Source: JBJSXJ01 sp044235425 (lineage in GTDB: Bacteria > Planctomycetota > Planctomycetia > Pirellulales > Pirellulaceae). From it: a stretch of 64,000 nt of DNA. The position numbers were made by a program, and so were the translations under genes. The stretch is from assembly GCA_044235425.1 (NCBI GenBank), contig JBIIHW010000005.1:62001-126000 (forward strand), in the 5' to 3' direction. The notes under the pieces are model-generated. The model was not told the DNA's origin. It did not search any database and was given only the letters and a program-made list of their open reading frames with translations. This document shows positions 28,542-37,835 of this stretch, piece by piece (position 1 is the stretch's first letter; each line of letters begins with the position of its first letter).

Positions 28542-31500
28542 ATGAACGCCTCTACTCCTGCGTCATCGCTTCGTCGTTTCGTGCTCCCGCTGGCGATCCT
28601 CATCCTCATCCTCTTACTCGCCGCCGCCGCCATCCTGTTCCTGCTCCGCCGTGGCGATCAACTCACCGCTGCCGATTTCGAACAGCTACAGGTCCACAAG
28701 CTGCGTGGCTTGGCGCAGCTGGAAAATAAAAAAATCGCTGCGGCGGAAGAGCAGTGGCGAGCGATCGAGAAGAAGTTTCCTGCCGAGCCCTTGGTGGCTC
28801 GTAATCGAGCGATCGGCTGCGTGCTTACGATTGAATCCGGCGAGCTCTCCGACCAGGCGTTTGCCGAGGCCGAACAAGCTCTCGCAGCCTTACGTCAACG
28901 AGAGCCGAATTCATACATCGCTCCCTGGCTTGCCGGTCGCATACTGGTCAAAGGAAAAGATCGACCCGGACTTGATCCGATTGCCGAATTGAAACTGGCC
29001 GCCACCCAGTTCGAACTGGCCATGCAGCTCGATCCGCAGCAGCTGGTGCCTGCGTTCGAACTGCGTCAGGCGACGAAGCAGAGCGGCGATGAGGCTCTCG
29101 ACAAAATCTCACGAAAAGCCCTGACTCGCTGCTACGAACTGGATCCCGACAACCTGTTCGTAGCGCTCGATGCCTTGGAAATGTTCGCTGAACAACAGGA
29201 TCCTCGCGCGCTCCAAGTGGCCGAACGTTTGCAGCGCTTAATCGCACCACTCAACGCGGGCATCCAGCGTCGCACTCGGATTGATGCCAACGACTTTCTC
29301 GATAAAGTGCTCCTGGAACTCAAGCAGTCGCAGTGGCGCAAGGCCCAGTTGCTGGCGGGCCGACTAGGATTTCTTCGCGCCGAGGATGTCGCTCAAAGTG
29401 ATCTGCGTCGCGGTCAATCCAATCCCCTGGAAGAAATTTTGCTCGAGTTTCAATCGCCAGCACTCGTCGAACGCCGCGCCGCGTCACAAGCAGCAGCCGC
29501 ATCGGCCGCTGCCATTGATGTCCGCCTGGTGCTGGATGATCAATCTGCTCCAGCGGCCAGCGCCACCGATATTCACCAAGTGCAACTCGCCGATCTTGAT
29601 CTAGATGGCCAACTGGACCTGGTCGTCCTGCGCGCGGGCGAGGTGAGTACTTGGCTGCGTCGCGGTGACCAGTGGCAGCAGGCGATGAAGTTGCCACTTT
29701 CCCAGGATCTGCGTCATTTCGCATTGGCCGATTTAGATCGCGACGAACGGTCCATCGAGCGGCACTTCTTTAAAGCAGATCTCGATGCGATTTGCTGGGG
29801 GCCTGGAGGAGTCGTCATTCTGAAAAATCAATTACGCGACGACGGCGAGCGTCTCTGGGAGCCCGTCGCGCAAGAGGAGGCCACCCAAACGCTATTCTCG
29901 CAGCACGCATTTCAAGCCGCGACCCTCGGTGATCTCGACCATGACGGCGATCTTGATCTGATCCTCGGCGCCGCCCAAGAAACCGGCGTGACGATCTGGA
30001 TCAATCGTGGAAACTTGCTCTTCGATGATGTGACTAAGTGGGGCGAATTTCCGCGGGGGATTCCGGCCGCGGCGCTGGTGGCCGTCGACTGGGATCGCGA
30101 CATCGACTGCGATCTGCTGGTGATCGGTGCAGCGGGAGAACCTAGCGGCTGGCTGGAGAATCTGCGGCACCTGCAGTTTCGCTGGCGCGAGTTTCCAGCT
30201 CCGGCTCAGAATCGTTTCGCCTCCGTCGCAACCGCACCTCGCATCGTCGATTTCGATGGCAACGCTTCATGGGACTTAGCGCTGGCCAGTGAACTCGGAT
30301 TTGAACTCCTCCTGTCCGACACTCGCCGCCCCGGTAAAGTTGAGTTTCCGCAGCGGGAGTTCGGGGTAAGCGAAGCCTCCGGGAAAAACTTGCTGAACTG
30401 GGACTACGACAACGACGGTCAACAGGATTTCGTGATTTGGGGTGGTGAGGAACTACGGCTGCTGCGCGGTGAACAAGCTGCCGCAAAGCTCGTCCCCAAT
30501 GTGCTCGCCGGTATCCCCAGCGACTGGCTCCGCTCGATTCAAGCTTGTGATGCGGGTGATGTGGACCAGGATGGCGACCTCGATCTGGTGGTCGCCACCC
30601 GAGTCGGGTGTCGCCTGCTGCGCAACGAAGGCGGTAACCAAAACCACTGGCTCGATGTGTGGGTCAAGGGAATGGATGAAGAGAAGAGCGGACGCGTCAA
30701 TCACTACGCCTTGGGCAGTGTTACCGAACTGCGCTCACCCAACGGGTATCAAGCCCAACTGGTAACTCGCCCTCGACTGCATTTTGGACTCGGAGCCCAG
30801 GCCTCGGCCGAGGTGCTGCGCGTGATCTTTACCAATGGTGTGCCGCAATCGGTGCTCGCTCCACAGCCCGATCAAGTCGTCCAGGAAGAACAGCGGCTGA
30901 TTGGATCCTGTCCCTATCTCTACACATGGAACGGAGAGCAATTTGAATTTGTGACCGACTTGCTGTGGGCAGCTCCCCTGGGTTTACAAGTGGCCGAGGG
31001 AGTGATCATGCCTGATCGTCCTTGGGAGTACCTCAAGATCGATGGTCGTTTTCTGCAGCCCAAAGATGGTCGCTATCTGCTGCAGATCACCGAGGAATTG
31101 TGGGAGGCAGGCTATTTTGATCAGGTCGAGCTGTATGCGGTGGACCATCCCGCGGAGCTCGAGATCTACACCAACGAAAAAGTGGGGCCACCATCCCTCG
31201 CCGCACGCCGCATCCACACCGTTCGGAAGCGGCGTTTGCCCGTAGCGGCGCGCGATAGCCTGGGCCGTGATCAACTCGCGGATCTAAAAGCTCGCGACGG
31301 CCGCTTCGCCCAATGCTTCGAACGCACGTTGCAACAAGGCATCGCACCACTCCATCACCTGGAACTCGATTTGGGACAGCTGTCAAATCCTCGTCAAATC
31401 ATGCTCTACCTGACTGGCTGGATTTATCCGACCGACACCTCGCTCAATATCGGCTTAGGACAAAACCCCGACAAGCAGCCGCCACGACCGCCACGAGTGC

Positions 31501-32246
31501 TCGTGCCCGACGAACGAGGTGAGTGGCGTGAGGCGCTGGCGTTCATGGGGTTCCCTGGTGGCAAGACCAAGACGATCGCCGTCGATGTCTCAGCGCTCTT
31601 CGCAGCGGGTGATTACCGGCTCCGCATTGAAACCTCACAGGAGCTGCGCTGGGATGAAATCTTTTTCACGGTGGATGAAGGGGAAGAGTTAGGAGACGAA
31701 CCAGCGAAACCGGATGCTGCGGTGGCAAGTGAACCGCGGTATCGGGAAACGAAGCTGCCGCTGCTCTCAGCCGACCTGCATTATCGCGGGATTTCGCGAC
31801 CACGTCCGCGCACACCTGGCGGTCCGGAACTGTACGACTACCAGCGCTGTGAGGCGGGACCGCAGTGGCCACCCATGGCTGGCCGCTTCACCCGGTATGG
31901 CGATGTCAAGGAGTTGTTGACGGAGTGGGATGATCGCATGGTGGTGCTGGGAGCCGGCGATGAAATGACGGTGTCCTTCGGAATAGGGCCGGATTTGCCA
32001 CCGGGTTGGCAACGAGACTTTATTATCTACAACGTCGGCTGGGACAAAGATTGTGTGCTCAACACCGTCTACGGACAGACGGTGGAACCGCTGCCCTATC
32101 GAGCGATGCCGCGGTATCCGTACGGCAGTGACGAGGCCCCGACCAGTCCAGCGGTTACCGACTACCTCCGGCGCTATCAAACTCGCGAGCAGCCTCCCGG
32201 CTGGTTCTGGCGAGCCGTGCGGGATGGTCGGTGGCGCAGCGAATGA
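28542..32246 (+). CDS. Membrane-anchored TPR / FG-GAP (VCBS, ASPIC-UnbV type) protein
   Basis: 1,234 aa from ATG 28542; the open frame extends upstream over the dus gene but that part is not conserved. A single N-terminal transmembrane anchor (RFVLPLAILILILLLAAAAI) is followed by about 300 residues of TPR-like helices, then FG-GAP/VCBS propeller blades with Ca-binding Asp loops (DLDLDGQLD, DLDHDGDLD, DYDNDGQQD, DVDQDGDLD). The last blade runs into an ASPIC/UnbV-like segment (NHWLDVWVKG, 'RLHFGLGAQASAEVLRVIF'). The C-terminal 400 residues contain 'YLYTWNGEQFEFVTDLLW' and two beta-rich modules. Probable role: cell-surface binding or scaffold protein. Function unknown. Confidence 0.85.
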   Translation: MNASTPASSLRRFVLPLAILILILLLAAAAILFLLRRGDQLTAADFEQLQVHKLRGLAQLENKKIAAAEEQWRAIEKKFPAEPLVARNRAIGCVLTIESGELSDQAFAEAEQALAALRQREPNSYIAPWLAGRILVKGKDRPGLDPIAELKLAATQFELAMQLDPQQLVPAFELRQATKQSGDEALDKISRKALTRCYELDPDNLFVALDALEMFAEQQDPRALQVAERLQRLIAPLNAGIQRRTRIDANDFLDKVLLELKQSQWRKAQLLAGRLGFLRAEDVAQSDLRRGQSNPLEEILLEFQSPALVERRAASQAAAASAAAIDVRLVLDDQSAPAASATDIHQVQLADLDLDGQLDLVVLRAGEVSTWLRRGDQWQQAMKLPLSQDLRHFALADLDRDERSIERHFFKADLDAICWGPGGVVILKNQLRDDGERLWEPVAQEEATQTLFSQHAFQAATLGDLDHDGDLDLILGAAQETGVTIWINRGNLLFDDVTKWGEFPRGIPAAALVAVDWDRDIDCDLLVIGAAGEPSGWLENLRHLQFRWREFPAPAQNRFASVATAPRIVDFDGNASWDLALASELGFELLLSDTRRPGKVEFPQREFGVSEASGKNLLNWDYDNDGQQDFVIWGGEELRLLRGEQAAAKLVPNVLAGIPSDWLRSIQACDAGDVDQDGDLDLVVATRVGCRLLRNEGGNQNHWLDVWVKGMDEEKSGRVNHYALGSVTELRSPNGYQAQLVTRPRLHFGLGAQASAEVLRVIFTNGVPQSVLAPQPDQVVQEEQRLIGSCPYLYTWNGEQFEFVTDLLWAAPLGLQVAEGVIMPDRPWEYLKIDGRFLQPKDGRYLLQITEELWEAGYFDQVELYAVDHPAELEIYTNEKVGPPSLAARRIHTVRKRRLPVAARDSLGRDQLADLKARDGRFAQCFERTLQQGIAPLHHLELDLGQLSNPRQIMLYLTGWIYPTDTSLNIGLGQNPDKQPPRPPRVLVPDERGEWREALAFMGFPGGKTKTIAVDVSALFAAGDYRLRIETSQELRWDEIFFTVDEGEELGDEPAKPDAAVASEPRYRETKLPLLSADLHYRGISRPRPRTPGGPELYDYQRCEAGPQWPPMAGRFTRYGDVKELLTEWDDRMVVLGAGDEMTVSFGIGPDLPPGWQRDFIIYNVGWDKDCVLNTVYGQTVEPLPYRAMPRYPYGSDEAPTSPAVTDYLRRYQTREQPPGWFWRAVRDGRWRSE

Positions 32247-32458
32247 GCCCGACGCGGCAGTTTCCCCATAAACCTTTAGCGCCCGGCCGCCAGATTGCGG
32301 GCCGTATGTGAACAGCTGTTCGGTTGGACATCCGGCGTCCAACGTCCCTTTCCTGGGAGGGGAGGTGTGCTAGGATCGTGAGCCTCCCACCAAGTGGTCA
32401 ACGGTTGAACGCGCCGGGAGGGAGATTGGATTGCTGTCCCAGTTTCGAGGCCGCCCCT

Positions 32459-33469
32459 ATGTCGGAACCGTCACCCTTTCTACGGCAATGGATTCTTTTG
32501 CGCCAGATCGCGGCGGCGAATGGTGCAGCCACGGTTAAATATCTCGCCGACCAAACCGGTGTCTGTGATAAAACCATTCGCCGCGATTTGGACTTGCTGC
32601 GGGACGCCGGCTTTCCGATCACGGAAAACGTCGGCGAGTTTGGACGTAAAGCGTTTGCGATTGGCGTTGAGGCGATTCCGACGCTCAGTTTCACCTATGA
32701 TGAAGCGTTGGCGTTATTCTTCTGTCGACGAGCGGTGAATGCGTTGGAGGGAACGTTTTTCTGGGAATCGGCACAGCAAGCGTTTCATAAGATTCAGGCC
32801 ACTTTGGGCCCTCAAGTGGCCGACTACGTCGAGCAAACGATTACTCGTTTTCATCAGCGCACACCCAATGGTAATTACGCGGATCGTGGGCCCATCATCA
32901 ATGATTTACTGATCGGGATTGAAGATTCCAGAGCCGTGGAGATCACCTATCATTCGGCGAGTTCCACGGAGCCGACGACCTATGAGGTTCATCCCTACGG
33001 ATTAGTAGAGAATCATGGCTCCTTGTATCTCATTGGATATTCGCTGCAGCATCTGGAGATTCGCAACTGGAAAGTAGATCGAATCCGAGAAACCGAACGT
33101 ACAAGACGCAAATTTGTGCGACCACAGGATTTTTCTCTCGATGATTATCTGGCTGGTTCGATCGGAGTCTTTCATGGATTTGATGAAGTGACGGTGCGAG
33201 TCAGATTCGTTCCCAGCGCCGCGCGGTACGCAGCAGAGCGGCAAATGCACGTGAGCCAGCAGGCGGAGTCACAGCGGGATGGCAGCGCCATCATCACGTG
33301 GAAACTTACGAGTACGCGGGAAATTCGCGGTTATATTCTTTCCTTCGGAGCGGCCGCAGAGGTGCTGGAACCAGCTTCCCTGCGCGATGAAATTCGCGGC
33401 GAAGGAGAGCGACTTCGGCAACTCTACGAGTCCCCCACCTCCCCTACCAGTAGCTCCAGCAACGCTTAG
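32459..33469 (+). CDS. HTH transcriptional regulator with WYL domain (YafY/DeoR type)
   Basis: 336 aa from ATG 32459. The N-terminal winged helix spans about residues 5-70 (LLRQIAAANGAATVKYLADQ, 'CDKTIRRDLDLLRDAGFPI'). The WYL domain is about 155-235: 'AVEITYHSASSTEPTTYEVH', GSLYLIGYS, 'IRNWKVDRIRETE'. The C-terminal WCX extension (TVRVRFVPSAARYAAER...) follows. WYL regulators sense nucleic acid or nucleotide ligands and often control DNA damage or phage-defence genes; no defence gene is adjacent here. It stands alone between the TPR/FG-GAP gene and a repeat island. Confidence 0.9.
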   Translation: MSEPSPFLRQWILLRQIAAANGAATVKYLADQTGVCDKTIRRDLDLLRDAGFPITENVGEFGRKAFAIGVEAIPTLSFTYDEALALFFCRRAVNALEGTFFWESAQQAFHKIQATLGPQVADYVEQTITRFHQRTPNGNYADRGPIINDLLIGIEDSRAVEITYHSASSTEPTTYEVHPYGLVENHGSLYLIGYSLQHLEIRNWKVDRIRETERTRRKFVRPQDFSLDDYLAGSIGVFHGFDEVTVRVRFVPSAARYAAERQMHVSQQAESQRDGSAIITWKLTSTREIRGYILSFGAAAEVLEPASLRDEIRGEGERLRQLYESPTSPTSSSSNA

Positions 33470-33627
33470 CCCCCAGTCATCGGCCGGTCGCTTTCGTTCG
33501 GCCAGTTGTTTTTGTGCGGAAAAACGTAACCGTTCACCACGCTAAGGTTGACCATGTTGGTATTTTGCGAGTTTGAGATGGGATTCAACTCAAGCCTCGG
33601 GAGGTGCGATCATGGGATGGCGTGGTG

Positions 33628-33662
33628 GAGCGGAGAAGTTGAGCGGAGAAGTTGAGCGGAGT
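33628..33662. repeat. 15-bp intergenic tandem repeat
   Basis: Unit gagcggagaagttga, about 2.3 copies, between the WYL regulator and the gene remnant. Confidence 0.75.
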
Positions 33663-33690
33663 GGCGGCGGCGGTTGGCAAGGTTTGAAAC

Positions 33691-34050
33691 TTGGCAGCAG
33701 ACCGTCGCGGAGTTTTGTGTGGCCGAACGAATCTCGGTGCCGACGTTCTATGTTTGGAGGTAGCGGCGATCACTGCAGCGGGGCCGGATTCCTGGGAGGT
33801 CGTGGTTCACTACGGCACGGAAGACCAGCAAAACTCGCAGGAGACGCGCGAACCCGGCACCTGGCACTTCAATTTCGGTACCACAGGCGGCACCCACACG
33901 ATCACCCAGTCGATGCAAACGATCTGGCGAGGGCAGCGCAGCCAAGTTAACCCAGCGCCGGACTTACTCGGAGCCGTCAATTACGACGGCAAGATCGAGT
34001 ATCGCATCTCAAAGGGGTATCTATTCAACATCCCCACGCATCAGACGTAG
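33691..34050 (+). pseudogene. Probable remnant of a secreted/structural protein gene
   Basis: The 119-aa frame has an unlikely N-terminus, but from about 33780 it reads DSWEVVVHYGTEDQQNSQE, 'PGTWHFNFGTTGGTHTITQS', 'APDLLGAVNYDGKIEYRISK'. This looks like the start of a family of planctomycete/phage-like hypothetical proteins built on a 'GGGTxHITQS' motif. After TAG 34048-34050 the frame continues in a plausible way (KNVLTFQEYGAKHLQGTA) and is then cut by the 153-bp repeat at 34104. I read it as a gene broken by a stop and a repeat insertion; a real short gene is the alternative. Confidence 0.45.
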
Positions 34051-34103
34051 AAGAACGTGCTGACCTTCCAGGAGTACGGAGCGAAACACTTGCAAGGAAC
34101 AGC

Positions 34104-34256
34104 ACTCCCTTCTCCCCCACAGGAAAAAAACTGGAAGCGACGCGTCGGCAAATGGACTCAACTTTTTTCCTGTGGGGGAGAAGGGCGGGGATGAGGGGGC
34201 TAATGGAGCCAGCAGTTCGCAGGCAAGCCAGCAGGTTTTGTTCGTTGGCTGGCAGC
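34104..34256. repeat. 153-bp duplicated element with 23-bp terminal-type inverted repeat, copy 1
   Basis: CCCTTCTCCCCCACAGGAAA... (34107-34129) pairs perfectly with 34163-34185. The entire 153 bp recurs 390 bp downstream at 34494-34646 with few changes. It has no coding capacity, so it is MITE- or REP-like. Confidence 0.88.
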
Positions 34257-34342
34257 GAAGTGGATGCTTTACGCTGCGATGTTTATCCATAAATCAAGCC
34301 GGTGTGCGTGCTGCGAGTATCGCTCTAGCCCCTCACCCCCAG

Positions 34343-34419
34343 CCCCTCTCCCCAATCAGAAAAATGGCATCTTGTTTCAAAATGGATAACAACCTGATTT
34401 TTCTGATTGGGGAGAGGGG
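34343..34419. repeat. Second type of 23-bp perfect inverted repeat
   Basis: CCCCTCTCCCCAATCAGAAA... (34343-34365) is exactly complementary to 34397-34419 with a 31-nt loop. Same architecture as the flanking 153-bp copies (C-rich arm, then A tract at the loop side) but a different sequence. Confidence 0.9.
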
Positions 34420-34493
34420 AGCACATTTCCTTTAAAGAACCGTTTGCCCACAAAATAAAACTTCCTCGAGCGAGTTACAGTCATGTAAAAGTG

Positions 34494-34646
34494 ACTCCCT
34501 TCTCCCCCGCAGGAAAAAACCTGGAAGCGACGCGTCGGCAAATGGACTCAACTTTTTTCCTGTGGGGGAGAAGGGCGGGGATGAGGGGGCTAATGGAGCC
34601 AGCAGTTCGCAGGCAAGCCAGCAGGTTTTGTTCGTTGGCTGGCAGC
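34494..34646. repeat. 153-bp duplicated element, copy 2
   Basis: Near-identical to 34104-34256, including the inverted repeat arms (34497-34519 and 34553-34575; one C-to-G change in the left arm). Confidence 0.88.
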
Positions 34647-34850
34647 AGTAAGACGTCAGCTAAGCGACGAATCAATCGAGAAGACTGCGCGACGCGCTGC
34701 GCGATGACCTGGTTGCGCCATCAGCGCTGCTCGGTCCTGAGGCTGCCAGCGCCCATCCTTCCCCGCACTTATCCCGGCTCCCTCCTTCAACAAGCCCGAC
34801 AACCCCGATCGGCTCCATCATCAGGAGATGGTGATGGTGCACGGTTAATC

Positions 34851-35215
34851 CTGAACGGTAGAGCCGTGGCATTCGATAGCCAGGCGCGTAAGCGCCTGGA
34901 ACTCTCGTCAAACACGATCGCCAAATCGCGGAGCGATGGAATTGGCGCTGCGTGGCGCTTGGCTTGCCAAGGCGAAGTCAATGTCATCGCTCCGCGATTC
35001 CGGAGAACGTACGGTGCGAGAGCACCAGGGGCTCGCGCCCCTGGCTATCAAATGCCACGGCTCCGCCGTTTCGTTCCGGCAACTGGGCCGCGGTCCCAAC
35101 GCCTGGGCAGTCACGTTTACCGCCCATCCCACTCGCGCACTCTTTCCAGCTCCCTCGTTCAAACACGCTCGATCACCCCAATCAGCTCCGTACTCTGGAC
35201 CTGGTGCTGGTGAAC
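34851..35215. repeat. Dispersed repeat block shared with 61976-62870
   Basis: Segments ggcattcgatagccaggcgc (34868 on), aatcgcggagcgatgg (34924 on), 'atcgctccgcgattccggag' and 'cacgtttaccgcccatccca' recur in the second repeat island. Several are palindromic (ccaggcgcgtaagcgcctgg). The rest of 33470-35372 contains no supported gene beyond the remnant described. Confidence 0.8.
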
Positions 35216-35372
35216 GGTTATCGAACAACGACTCGGCTCCGTTCGTAAAATGACCGCTGTGTCCTCCGTGCCGCTGTGTTTCCAGTCCTCAATCTATCGT
35301 CATCACCAGCTTCCCAAGGCTCGGATTGGTCAAACACGGAGTTAGATCGAACCAGAAGACCACCGTTCACAC

Positions 35373-37781
35373 TTACAGGCGGCGCAAGGCGATGGTCCAC
35401 AGTGGGATCACCAGCGTGATGATCAAGCACATGGAGGCCAGCCCGACCAATCGCGCGTTGGAACGCAGTTGATACAGCGCATCACCGATACTCAAGTCGT
35501 AACGTTCCTGCACAATAATCCATAGCCCCGTTTCATTGCCGCGCACAAAAACCGGTGCTCGCCCCGCAAGCCAGCGATGATCATAGGCCTTGCCGAGTTC
35601 ATCATCGGCCATCGGATCATGATAAAAAGCCGACGTCTCCACTCGACTACCCGGTATCGACTTCCACTGCGTTAAATCCACTCGCAATTGCTGCAACCGA
35701 TCCGGCAGGCGGTTTTGTGGTGAACGGAGACGTTCATAAAGTGGATGCTGTAAGATCGCACCGGCTCGGTCCGCTCGAGTCTCCATCATCGTCGCAAACT
35801 CGGACGCAGAGGACTCGCCGGGAAGGTTGGTAATCTGCCCCAGTTCAAAGAGCAGTGCGACCACACCGAGAAATTCTCCCTGCGGACGATTGCCCGACTC
35901 CAGCGTCGTGGCCGCTGGCTTGCGACTCGAGTTCGCCAGCGTACCCGCACCTTCCGGCTTGTCGGTCGATTCCGACGTGACCGGGGCGAAGATGGGAGCC
36001 GACACGCTGATCACCCAGCGGTCAGTGATTTGACTGATGAAAGCCGCGGACAGATGCGTTTGCTGAAGACGTGCTTGCGGCGAACTTAAATACGACGCCC
36101 AGTCCGGATAGTCACGTTGCTCACCATGAAAGTAAGTGCGCCACGCGTAATTCACGGCGATCGTATCGTTTTTTGGCCAACGAGCGACCTGGAGACCACG
36201 CCGATCCAGGATGAACCAACCAAAGACGCCCGCCGTTCGATCATGTTCATCCTGCAGTAGCGATTGCAGGCGCTGGTGAGCGGGACTGGCGACCAGCAGC
36301 GTGCGCAGTTCCTGCCGACGCTCCTCAGGTAACTCGATTTGATTCAGCTCGTCGACAATCGCGCGCACCGCATCGTCGCTGTTCATCTCCCGCAGCGCAC
36401 CCTGAAGTCGTTCATCCCGCCCCATCTGCTCCAAGCGATCAAACCAGCTCTCCAGCTCGCGAGTAGCGGTGTTGGCGACGGATTCCGTCGCAAACTCAAT
36501 CCCCCGCAATGACTGACGAGTGAGTGCTCGTTCGGCACGGCGATAGCCGCGTTCAAACAAGAGATAACCACCGATGTAGACGATGAGCACGACAGCGACG
36601 AGGGAAAAGAAAAGCGCGGGGATAACCGGATTGCGACGACACCAACGACCAAATCGAGCCGCGGGGCGGATGGGTCGAGCCTTAATCGGCTCACTACGCA
36701 AAAAACGCAGCAGCTCCTCGGCGACTTCGCCAGCCGACTGATAACGACGCAGCGGACTCTTCTCCAGACACTTCAGGCAGATCGTCTCCAAGTCCGCCGG
36801 AATCGTGCGATCAAGAATGCGCGGTCGCGGCGGTTCCTCATACTGCGCTTTTTCCAGCAAGACGCGCGGCGAACCTTGAAACGGTAATGAATCAGTGAGC
36901 AGTTGAAAGAGCATCACTCCGAACGAATATAAGTCCGCGCGGGCATCCGCCGTGTGAGCCGCACCCGAAGCCTGCTCCGGAGAAATATAGGCGGGTGTTC
37001 CCAGTATCCAGCCTTCACGCGCGGAGGCGAAATCGAGTTTGCCCTGCTTGGCTAAACCAAAGTCTGTGATGTGCGGCTCACCATGCTCATCCATCAAAAC
37101 GTTGTGGGGCTTCAAATCGCGATGCACCACTCCCGTGAGATGAGCATAGTGCAGCGCTTGCAGAATCTTTGCGCCCAGAGTAGCAATTTGACGATAGTTT
37201 AAATCGTGGGCGTCAGCCCAATCGGCGAGCGACATGCCGGCAAGGAATTCCGTCACCACATAGGTACGATTTCCATCACGACCAATCTCGTAAATACCGA
37301 CGATGTTCGGATGAGTCAGCTTAGCCGCGATCCGGGCCTCATTCATGAACTCGTCAATCGCCTCACTGGCCAGACGCCCCTGACGAGGAATCTTGAGAGC
37401 CACGAGTCGATCGAGTCGTGTGTCGCGTGCTTTCCAGACCGTACCGAAGCCTCCCATGCCAACCCGCTCGAGCAGCTCGAAATGAGCGATGCGGCTGACC
37501 ACCGCCAATTGACCGTTCTCCAGCGGCAACCCTACCAGGCTGAAAACACGCTCGCAGCGTGAACAGGTGATCTTCGCCAGATCGGCATCGACAGGGATTT
37601 CGATTTCCTGTCGGCAAAGCGTACAGCGGACGGTAAGTCCACTAGGCCCACTGCTAGCATGCGGCAGTTGCAGAGTCTCAAACGCCGCACCCGAAGTTGC
37701 CGAACTCCCAGAAACCTGCGTCGGAGATGCGCCCGCAGCGGGTAGTGCCCAGGTTTTTGTATCATGATCGCCGTCAGCCAT
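35373..37781 (-). CDS. Transmembrane Ser/Thr protein kinase with zinc-ribbon and extracytoplasmic Cache-like domain
   Basis: 802 aa from ATG 37779-37781 (a TTG at 37817 is the alternative). Order: two CxxC pairs near 55 and 74 (CTLC, CSRC; zinc-ribbon-like), protein kinase domain about 97-370 with GMGGFGTVW, VALKIPRQ, HRDLKPHN and DFGLAKQ, a transmembrane helix about 388-411, a region of about 360 residues with Cache-type sensor features ('FGWFILDRRGLQVARWPKND', 'HLSAAFISQITDRWVISVSAPI', GLWIIVQERYD), and a second helix about 777-799. It probably senses a signal outside the cytoplasm and phosphorylates cytoplasmic targets; ligand unknown. It is divergent from the DASS transporter gene, with 54 bp between the two starts. 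Confidence 0.9.
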   Translation of the reverse strand: MADGDHDTKTWALPAAGASPTQVSGSSATSGAAFETLQLPHASSGPSGLTVRCTLCRQEIEIPVDADLAKITCSRCERVFSLVGLPLENGQLAVVSRIAHFELLERVGMGGFGTVWKARDTRLDRLVALKIPRQGRLASEAIDEFMNEARIAAKLTHPNIVGIYEIGRDGNRTYVVTEFLAGMSLADWADAHDLNYRQIATLGAKILQALHYAHLTGVVHRDLKPHNVLMDEHGEPHITDFGLAKQGKLDFASAREGWILGTPAYISPEQASGAAHTADARADLYSFGVMLFQLLTDSLPFQGSPRVLLEKAQYEEPPRPRILDRTIPADLETICLKCLEKSPLRRYQSAGEVAEELLRFLRSEPIKARPIRPAARFGRWCRRNPVIPALFFSLVAVVLIVYIGGYLLFERGYRRAERALTRQSLRGIEFATESVANTATRELESWFDRLEQMGRDERLQGALREMNSDDAVRAIVDELNQIELPEERRQELRTLLVASPAHQRLQSLLQDEHDRTAGVFGWFILDRRGLQVARWPKNDTIAVNYAWRTYFHGEQRDYPDWASYLSSPQARLQQTHLSAAFISQITDRWVISVSAPIFAPVTSESTDKPEGAGTLANSSRKPAATTLESGNRPQGEFLGVVALLFELGQITNLPGESSASEFATMMETRADRAGAILQHPLYERLRSPQNRLPDRLQQLRVDLTQWKSIPGSRVETSAFYHDPMADDELGKAYDHRWLAGRAPVFVRGNETGLWIIVQERYDLSIGDALYQLRSNARLVGLASMCLIITLVIPLWTIALRRL

Positions 37782-37835
37782 GAGTAATAGTGTAAAACTG
37801 CCACCCGGATCCGCCAACGGCTCTTGAGGACAAAC

